Notes under the pieces: generated by a model
Databases searched by the model: none
The model's input: only the letters and a program-made list of their open reading frames with translations
Told to the model about the DNA's origin: nothing
From: a virus
Direction: 5' to 3' (one strand)
DNA length: 22,613 nt
IMG/VR virus record: IMGVR_UViG_3300034190_001470
Coordinates: 1-22,613 of that record
Made by a program: the position numbers and the translations under genes
Shown here: in pieces, positions 1-4,028 of the stretch
Numbering within the stretch: position 1 is the first letter of the stretch
Layout: each line of letters opens with the position of its first letter

Positions 1-95
1 CAGACGACAGCACAGACGTGGCCGCACACCTCGTAGCATCTGGTGTCAGGGCTATCCTGATGTTCGACAGTATCGACACCACGGTGGTGAACTGA
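1..95 (+). CDS. 3' end of an unidentified gene (partial)
   Basis: An open frame enters from the left edge (first full codon at 3) and stops with TGA at 93-95. The last 30 residues end in AILMFDSIDTTVVN and have the amino-acid balance of a real protein: hydrophobic residues alternate with charged ones and there are no serine or arginine runs typical of shadow frames. Too little is present to assign a family. It runs in the same direction as the following small genes and is separated from the next start by 55 bases, which hold two short palindromes. Confidence 0.5.
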   Translation, partial: DDSTDVAAHLVASGVRAILMFDSIDTTVVN

Positions 96-101
96 GGGTG
101 C

Positions 102-149
102 GACAACTTGTCACAGAGACATTCATTAACTGATCATTTAGGGTCTAAA
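102..149. promoter_or_regulatory. Two short palindromes in the 96-150 intergenic gap
   Basis: The gap before the first complete gene contains GACAA-C-TTGTC at 102-112 and TTTAG-GGT-CTAAA at 137-149. The second sits over the presumed ribosome-binding site (AGGG at 140-143) of the gene starting at 151. Inverted repeats at this position could be operator sites or could modulate translation. No convincing -35/-10 pair is visible. The second palindrome recurs almost exactly inside the DNA polymerase gene at 4584-4596. The functional reading is inference. Confidence 0.25.
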
Positions 150-150
150 C

Positions 151-360
151 ATGGCTGACTACAAAGGATGGGTACATCTCGAAGATGAGATGCCCCGCAT
201 AGGATCAGGGCTACGACTTATCGAAGGTCAGGTCGGACGTAAGTGGGTCCGACTCAGGTCAGCGACAAGCCCGACACCCACCGACAGATCACGTATCCAC
301 ATCAGTATCTGGAGAAAGATTCTCCGCAGAACAGAGAAGAGAGGAATACCATGGAAGTAA
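151..360 (+). CDS. Small phage protein of unknown function
   Basis: Encodes 69 aa starting MADYKGW, with a weak AGGG ribosome-binding site 7 bases before the ATG. The first half (residues 1-38) has a natural composition, with Trp at 7 and 32 and a GLRLIEGQVGRKWVRLRS segment that could form beta strands. The second half is Arg/Ser/Thr-rich and basic, so conservation may be limited to the N-terminal part. The last 10 bases overlap the next gene. No family is recognised. It is the first complete member of the run of small genes at 151-1099, which in T7-like phages is typically host-takeover or accessory material; that role is inference. Confidence 0.5.
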   Translation: MADYKGWVHLEDEMPRIGSGLRLIEGQVGRKWVRLRSATSPTPTDRSRIHISIWRKILRRTEKRGIPWK

Positions 361-512
361 CCTACAACGACATCACCGACATCAAGGTACAGTCAGAGGA
401 TCGTGACTTCTACAAGATCACCTACGTCACAGCCACTGACTCAGAGGGTCGGCAATTCACCATCCGAATGTTCGGACACGAAAACAACCAGACAAAGGTA
501 GAAGTAAAATGA
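351..512 (+). CDS. Small acidic protein of unknown function
   Basis: Encodes 53 aa. I chose the ATG at 351 over an upstream alternative at 243 because GAGAGG lies at 339-344, 6 bases before it, and because the upstream extension looks like a shadow of the preceding gene. The product (MEVTYNDITDIKV..., ending in TKVEVK) alternates hydrophobic and charged residues and looks like a compact all-beta or alpha/beta domain with strands around residues 8-14, 18-27 and 33-40. It overlaps the gene before it by 10 bases and the gene after it by 4 (ATGA). Function unknown. Confidence 0.6.
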   Translation: MEVTYNDITDIKVQSEDRDFYKITYVTATDSEGRQFTIRMFGHENNQTKVEVK

Positions 513-784
513 ATCGTTACAACCTTCGACAGATCAGCCCGACAGGCTACGTCACCATCAAACAGGCAGCAGACCTATTCAGAGGAGAGATCAGTGCAGG
601 TGGGATCAGACAAGCAGGATACGCAGGACGAATCGACATGGTCCGATCAGGACAGGGAGGATGGTCAGCCGACAGAAAGAACCACAACGAGGTCTGTCTC
701 CAATCGCTCTGGGAATATCTACAGGAGCGTGACCCCAGAGGTCGTCAGCTACGTAACGTCAGTGGCGGGGGAGACACCCGATGA
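509..784 (+). CDS. Putative helix-turn-helix DNA-binding protein
   Basis: Encodes 91 aa, starting in an ATGA overlap with the previous stop. Residues 12-50 (GYVTIKQAADLF, then GGIRQAGYAGRIDMVRSG) resemble the excisionase/MerR-type winged HTH pattern, in which a strand leads into IKQAADLF as the first helix and a second helix precedes a basic wing. Members of that broad class bind DNA as small regulators or recombination directionality factors. No integrase is present in this window, so a transcriptional or accessory role is more likely. The C-terminal 20 residues (Arg/Gly-rich) overlap another candidate frame and may be poorly conserved. The HTH assignment is from pattern only. Confidence 0.6.
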   Translation: MNRYNLRQISPTGYVTIKQAADLFRGEISAGGIRQAGYAGRIDMVRSGQGGWSADRKNHNEVCLQSLWEYLQERDPRGRQLRNVSGGGDTR

Positions 785-872
785 AGACGACATCAGAGAG
801 TTCATCGAAGGTCTCGAACTATGGTACTCGGAGGCCCGACAGGGCGGAGATTTTTCCGATGACCATGAATGA
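729..872 (+). CDS. Possible small acidic protein (start uncertain)
   Basis: The frame ending at TGA 870-872 carries an acidic segment, DEDDIREFIEGLELWYSEAR, which reads like a genuine amphipathic helix. The competing frame over the same bases is Ser/Thr/Arg-rich and reads like a shadow. The start is unclear: GTG at 729 has AGGAG almost touching it, GTG at 762 has no clear ribosome-binding site, and GTG at 594 has a good one (AGAGGAGA) but would lie deep inside the HTH gene. The last 14 bases overlap the zinc-ribbon gene. Function unknown. Confidence 0.4.
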   Translation: MTPEVVSYVTSVAGETPDEDDIREFIEGLELWYSEARQGGDFSDDHE

Positions 873-972
873 TGGACGACCACCGTGTGATGACTGCGGA
901 CAGCGTCGGGCCGACATAAGATCAGGTGGACTGTTCTACTGCCCCGAATGTTGGAAGACATACAATGATTAA
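859..972 (+). CDS. Zinc-ribbon microprotein
   Basis: Encodes 37 aa (MTMNDGRPPCDDCGQ... to ...YCPECWKTYND). Two CxxC pairs, C10/C13 and C29/C32, spaced by 15 residues, form a classic zinc-ribbon knuckle pair. The ATG at 859 has GGAG at 846-849, 9 bases upstream. A longer reading of the same frame from ATG 781 overlaps the HTH stop as ATGA, but its N-terminal 26 residues are Ser/Thr-rich and look non-coding. Proteins this small with one zinc ribbon usually bind nucleic acid or a host protein such as RNA polymerase; which applies here cannot be told from sequence. Confidence 0.6.
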   Translation: MTMNDGRPPCDDCGQRRADIRSGGLFYCPECWKTYND

Positions 973-1099
973 AGGATTGTTAGGAGTAGTAATAATGGCG
1001 GCATCGACCGGTCTCGTCATGATCAACCCGCTGCTGTCAATCCCTGTCTTTATTCTAGGCTTTTGGATGATGATGTCTACGGACTGGGACGAACTCTAA
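965..1099 (+). CDS. 44-aa integral membrane microprotein
   Basis: Encodes 44 aa. ATG at 965 overlaps the previous stop region by 8 bases and the gene ends with TAA at 1097-1099. After a short basic start (MIKG) the sequence is almost wholly hydrophobic from residue 5 to 37, enough for one long or two short membrane helices with an NP turn near residues 21-22. It ends with a polar acidic tail, STDWDEL. The topology suggests a small inner-membrane protein. Phage proteins of this type include holin-like, antiholin or host-modifying factors, but nothing here is diagnostic. Its stop codon is part of a perfect ribosome-binding sequence for a following mini-ORF. Confidence 0.6.
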   Translation: MIKGLLGVVIMAASTGLVMINPLLSIPVFILGFWMMMSTDWDEL

Positions 1100-1111
1100 G
1101 GAGGCCACGAA

Positions 1112-1135
1112 GTGGCAGATTACCGACAACCATAA
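1112..1135 (+). CDS. Seven-codon leader mini-ORF with perfect ribosome-binding site
   Basis: TAAGGAGG at 1097-1104 is the full complement of the 16S anti-Shine-Dalgarno sequence. It lies 7 bases before a GTG at 1112 that opens the ORF VADYRQP followed by TAA at 1133-1135. The start codon is inside the small hairpin GCCAC-GAA-GTGGC (1104-1116), which would also cover the last base of the ribosome-binding site. The arrangement resembles leader peptides that couple translation to the folding of a downstream RNA. It may instead be a ribosome-docking site with no peptide product. Confidence 0.3.
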   Translation: MADYRQP

Positions 1136-1268
1136 ACATACGAGACAGTAGAGAAGAGAAAGGAAAACAGTAGTAGAAATTACTGTTTGTCTCAAACCCG
1201 ATACATAGATATGTACTCGCCGCGACGACCCCCTCACAATAGGACAGATTGTCGCACCCCTGAAACCC

Positions 1269-1311
1269 GCAGAAATCCGGCGATTAACACTGATGTTGTC
1301 GCCGGTTCTGC
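1269..1311. other. Strong 43-nt hairpin, 17 paired bases
   Basis: The two arms are GCAGAA (1269-1274) with TTCTGC (1306-1311), CCGGCGA (1277-1283) with TCGCCGG (1299-1305), and AACA (1286-1289) with TGTT (1294-1297) around a 4-base loop. The only interruptions are AT at 1275-1276, TT at 1284-1285 and G at 1298. No T-run follows either arm, so it is not a standard intrinsic terminator on either strand. Possible roles are an origin hairpin, an RNase III cleavage site or a protein-binding structure. Confidence 0.7.
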
Positions 1312-1359
1312 ACCACCGATAGGGCCGATCTGGTACTATCGGGAACGAAAGGACATCTC

Positions 1360-1388
1360 TTGACGACCACGAATCAGCAGAGTATGAT
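1360..1388 (+). promoter_or_regulatory. Near-consensus sigma70-type promoter
   Basis: TTGACG at 1360-1365 and TATGAT at 1383-1388 each match five of six consensus bases and are separated by exactly 17 bp. Transcription would begin near 1395, shortly before the gene at 1421, and could read into the primase-helicase and polymerase genes. It is the best host-type promoter I found and sits where the small-gene cluster gives way to the replication module, immediately after the hairpin array. Confidence 0.6.
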
Positions 1389-1420
1389 GCGTAACCACCA
1401 ATCAATTGCAGGATTTCATC

Positions 1421-1597
1421 ATGGCAAAGTGGAAACAGTTGAACGCATCGAGGGTCTTCCCGGACTTCAAGCCGGTACGCAACCCTCGATGGCTCTGGAA
1501 TCGTTACGGAAAGTTCTACGATCCCTTGGTCTGGGTAAAGGTGGACGGGAAAGTCCACGACAAGTCCAGTCCGAAGGCAGGACTCTCCAGCCTGTAG
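1421..1597 (+). CDS. Small Trp-rich basic protein of unknown function
   Basis: Encodes 58 aa (MAKWKQLNASRVFPDF...). I preferred the ATG at 1421 to one at 1406 because GGA at 1411-1413 is 7 bases upstream and because MAKWKQ is a natural start. Trp and Tyr are frequent (NPRWLWNRYGKFYDPLVWVKV) and the protein is strongly basic, which suits nucleic-acid or protein binding by a compact domain. It would be the first gene after the promoter at 1360-1388. No family is recognised. The 105 bases after it (1598-1702) hold no gene or clear signal that I can see. Confidence 0.55.
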   Translation: MAKWKQLNASRVFPDFKPVRNPRWLWNRYGKFYDPLVWVKVDGKVHDKSSPKAGLSSL

Positions 1598-1702
1598 CTG
1601 TCCTTAGTAAATGTGACCGTTCCGAAGAGCGTCTGTAGCACGAGCGGTTCCATATCGGATTACTCCCCTTTTAATCTTTGTCCACAAGTTGGAGCCACCA
1701 CG

Positions 1703-1897
1703 GTGACCCCCGACATTGAAGACATCAAACACGAGTGTGGCAGTACTAAATGTCATGGCAATTCTCCTTGCCCCAAATATAATGCTGCACTGCAACAAAG
1801 ACAAGACGATGCCAGAAATCATAGCCATTCCACTTGCAGTTGTACTACTCGTCGGCGCGATTGCATTCACCCTAATCTTCTTCCGAGGCAACGATGA
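1703..1897 (+). CDS. Possible Cys-rich small protein overlapping a membrane microprotein
   Basis: GTG at 1703 has GGAG at 1691-1694, 8 bases upstream, and opens a 64-aa frame beginning MTPDIEDIKHECGSTKCHG. The first 40 residues look protein-like, with Cys at 11, 16 and 22 that might form a small metal site. The last 25 (Arg/Cys/Ser/Thr-rich) look like a shadow of the membrane microprotein read in another frame at 1809-1901. Either this gene is real and overlaps completely, or only one of the two is. The stop overlaps the primase-helicase start. Confidence 0.3.
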   Translation: MTPDIEDIKHECGSTKCHGNSPCPKYNAALQQRQDDARNHSHSTCSCTTRRRDCIHPNLLPRQR

Positions 1898-1901
1898 GTG
1901 A
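1809..1901 (+). CDS. 30-aa single-span membrane microprotein
   Basis: Encodes MPEIIAIPLAVVLLVGAIAF followed by TLIFFRGNDE: one continuous hydrophobic helix of about 22 residues with a short charged tail, the standard design of a single-pass membrane microprotein. The same frame is open upstream to ATG 1716, but that extension is less convincing. The ATG at 1809 has only a weak purine-rich stretch before it (AAGACAAGACG). It overlaps the primase-helicase start by 8 bases, which suggests translational coupling. Function unknown. Confidence 0.5.
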   Translation: MPEIIAIPLAVVLLVGAIAFTLIFFRGNDE

Positions 1902-3573
1902 TTCAGAACCAGTCAAGACACACATCCCATGTCACCTCTGCGGATCGTCCGACGCAGGTGCCATCTACACAGACGGACACTTCCACTGTTTTAGCTGTCG
2001 TCAGACCGAACACGCATACGACGGCGAACATGCACACGAGGTAGTAAATCACATGAAACCAACACACCCGAAGCCCCGGCTAGTTCACGACTCCTCCCGT
2101 CTGGATGAGATGCTGAACGGCCTGACCTGTAGCATCCTTGCCGACCGCAAGATTTCGGCAGCAGTTGTCGAGAAGTTCGGAGTCCGCATCGACAACTTGA
2201 ACGACCGACACCTCTACCCGTACCGCAACGGTGATGGTGCCCTGATCGGGGTAAAGACACGGTACTCCAGAAACAAGACGTTCTCATGGGACGGTAACGG
2301 ACAGACAGTCCTGTTCGGGATGCACCTGTTCCCCGGCGGTGGTAAGACCATCACCATCTGCGAGGGCGAGATCGACACGATGGCCGCACACCAGATGAAC
2401 GGGTCCAAGTGGCCGACAGTCGGAATGCCATCAGCCACCGGGATCAAGGCAGTCAAGGACAACCTCGAATACCTGAACACGTTCGAGGAAATCTATCTGG
2501 CCTTCGACAACGACGATGCAGGTAAACGTGCCACCGAGGACGTTGCCAACCTGTTCGAGCCGAACAAGTGTAAGGTAGTCAACCTCGCCCCACTGAAGGA
2601 TGTCGGTGAGTATCTGGCCGAGGGTAAGGTCGAGGACTACACCCGACGCTGGTGGAACGCGCAGCCGTTCACCCCGGAGGGTATCGTCCGTGGGTCGTCA
2701 CTCTGGGACTTGGTGTCCACCGACGACGACACCCCGTCCGTATCGTATCCGTACGACGGCCTACAGGAGATGACCTACGGCATCCGTGTCGGTGAACTGG
2801 TCACTCTCACAGCCGGATCAGGACTGGGCAAGTCAGCCGTCGTCCGTGAACTGATGTACCACCTGCTCAACGTGACCGAGGACAACATCGGCTGTATGTT
2901 CCTTGAGGAATCCACGAAGCGGTCAGCCCTCGGCTTCATGTCGATGGCTGCAAACAAGCCGCTGCATCTACCCGACACTGAGAAGACGCCGGAGGAACTG
3001 CGTCTGGCATTCGATCAGACACTGGGCACCGACCGCATCTTCCTCTACGACAGCTTCGGGTCGAACTCTCTGGAGAATATCATCGGCAGGGTTCGTCACA
3101 TGGCGAAGGCCATGGACTGCAAGTACATCGTCCTCGACCACCTGTCCATCGTTGTCTCCAGTCAGGAGAACGGCGACGAGCGTAAGGCCATTGACGAGAT
3201 CGTCACCAAGCTGCGTATGCTGGTACAGGAACTACGCATCAGTCTCATCATGGTGTCGCACCTCCGTCGTCCGCAGGGTCAGGGTCATGAGGATGGTGCA
3301 GCGACTAGCCTGTCGCAGCTTCGAGGCTCTGCCGCCATCGCCCAGCTATCCGATATGGTCATCGGGCTGGAGCGTAACGGACAGCACGAGAACGAGGTGA
3401 TGCGAAACACGACGACGGTCCGTGTCCTGAAGAACCGATTCTCCGGCATCACCGGACCTGCCACCTACCTGTACTACGACAAGACGACAGGACGCTTGAC
3501 AGAGACTGGTGAGCCGGGGCAGGATGACACACCCGTCTTCGACAACAGCCCACTGGCGGACTTCACATCATGA
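1894..3573 (+). CDS. T7-like bifunctional primase-helicase
   Basis: The 559-aa product, close to the 566 aa of T7 gp4, unwinds the fork and makes lagging-strand primers. Domains in order: a zinc-binding domain with C13/C16 and C32/C35; a TOPRIM primase core with CEGEID (156-161) and the acidic DNDD (205-208); a linker near 250-285; and a RecA-like DnaB-family helicase with Walker A GSGLGKS (308-314), Walker B region YIVLDHLSIV (411-420), the sensor-like SHLRRP (455-460), and VLKNRFSG (511-518), whose Arg is at the arginine-finger position of the T7 family. It begins in the tail of the membrane microprotein gene and ends in an ATGA overlap with an HNH endonuclease gene. All key residues that I can recognise are present, so it should be active. 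It would work with the polymerase at 4021 and the SSB at 6540. Confidence 0.95.
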   Translation: MSDSEPVKTHIPCHLCGSSDAGAIYTDGHFHCFSCRQTEHAYDGEHAHEVVNHMKPTHPKPRLVHDSSRLDEMLNGLTCSILADRKISAAVVEKFGVRIDNLNDRHLYPYRNGDGALIGVKTRYSRNKTFSWDGNGQTVLFGMHLFPGGGKTITICEGEIDTMAAHQMNGSKWPTVGMPSATGIKAVKDNLEYLNTFEEIYLAFDNDDAGKRATEDVANLFEPNKCKVVNLAPLKDVGEYLAEGKVEDYTRRWWNAQPFTPEGIVRGSSLWDLVSTDDDTPSVSYPYDGLQEMTYGIRVGELVTLTAGSGLGKSAVVRELMYHLLNVTEDNIGCMFLEESTKRSALGFMSMAANKPLHLPDTEKTPEELRLAFDQTLGTDRIFLYDSFGSNSLENIIGRVRHMAKAMDCKYIVLDHLSIVVSSQENGDERKAIDEIVTKLRMLVQELRISLIMVSHLRRPQGQGHEDGAATSLSQLRGSAAIAQLSDMVIGLERNGQHENEVMRNTTTVRVLKNRFSGITGPATYLYYDKTTGRLTETGEPGQDDTPVFDNSPLADFTS

Positions 3574-4028
3574 GTGAGAAGAGATGCACCAAATGCGACA
3601 TCGTAAAACCCATTGAGGATTTTCATCGCGTAAGAAAAAACAAAGAGCGTAGACGTAGTCGGTGTAACGTATGTAGGAACACACACAAACGCAATCACTA
3701 TCGAGAAGATCGAATACAAAATCTTCCCAGATATATGTTGTATGGCTGTCGAGACAGGGCAAAACAGCGTGGACTCGAATGCACAATAACGATAGAAGAT
3801 ATTGAAAGCGTCATGGTTGACGTCTGTCCTGTTCTGGATATCCCGCTAACAGTTAACGAACTCGGATCATCCAGAGACAATTCGTATTCGCTCGACCGCA
3901 TTGATAACAACAAGGGTTATGTTCCGGGAAACATCCAGATCATTTCGGGAAAGGCAAACAACATGAAAAGCAACGCAACACTCGAAGAACTTGAGGCGCT
4001 TGTCGCCTACATGCGTCGCCATGTCTGA
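3570..4028 (+). CDS. HNH-family endonuclease, probably free-standing homing type
   Basis: The product has 152 aa. The N-terminus carries a zinc-finger pair C6/C9 and C32/C35 in a very basic stretch (residues 20-45). The C-terminal half has the signature SLDRIDNNKGYVPGNIQIIS (107-126) followed by KANNMKSN, the pattern of a phage HNH/endonuclease VII-like family in which D109 takes the usual His position. The gene fits exactly between primase-helicase and polymerase, overlapping the first by 4 bases and the second by 8. Its base composition is clearly more AT-rich and its codon use differs from both neighbours (AAA, AGA and ATA are frequent), which indicates recent transfer. Its presumed target would be a nearby allele lacking the insert. 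A non-homing nuclease role cannot be excluded. Confidence 0.85.
   Translation: MSEKRCTKCDIVKPIEDFHRVRKNKERRRSRCNVCRNTHKRNHYREDRIQNLPRYMLYGCRDRAKQRGLECTITIEDIESVMVDVCPVLDIPLTVNELGSSRDNSYSLDRIDNNKGYVPGNIQIISGKANNMKSNATLEELEALVAYMRRHV

Larger units (their letters stand above)
1104..1342. other. Array of six consecutive inverted repeats in a gene-free region
   Basis: The 1100-1420 stretch has no convincing gene but is packed with inverted repeats: GCCAC/GTGGC at 1104-1108 and 1112-1116; AAACAGTA/TACTGTTT at 1165-1172 and 1181-1188, with GAGAC/GTCTC at 1142-1146 and 1189-1193 outside it; TACATA-GA-TATGTA at 1202-1215; ACAAT/ATTGT at 1236-1240 and 1248-1252, or alternatively GCGAC/GTCGC at 1222-1226 and 1251-1255; a 43-nt hairpin at 1269-1311; and CCGATAG/CTATCGG at 1316-1322 and 1336-1342. 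ACAGTAG occurs twice (1145-1151, 1167-1173) and both copies can pair with the single TACTGT at 1181. The array lies just upstream of a promoter and the replication operon. It could be a replication origin, a structured RNA or a processing region; the sequence does not decide. Confidence 0.6.

Noticed and set aside
1269-1342. Reading the strong hairpins as intrinsic terminators
   Set aside because: Neither hairpin is followed by a run of T on the plus strand or preceded by a run of A for the minus strand.
1055-1558. Minus-strand ORF of 167 aa across the hairpin region, with a hydrophobic stretch
   Set aside because: It is antisense to two likely plus-strand genes and lies against the direction of all neighbours. 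It lacks a recognisable domain, and its hydrophobic stretch arises from the complement of purine-rich plus-strand sequence.
2903-3400. 165-aa plus-strand ORF inside the primase-helicase gene
   Set aside because: It has an Arg/Ser/Pro-rich shadow composition and no good ribosome-binding site. Unlike the 5222 ORF, there is no codon-use change in the host gene.
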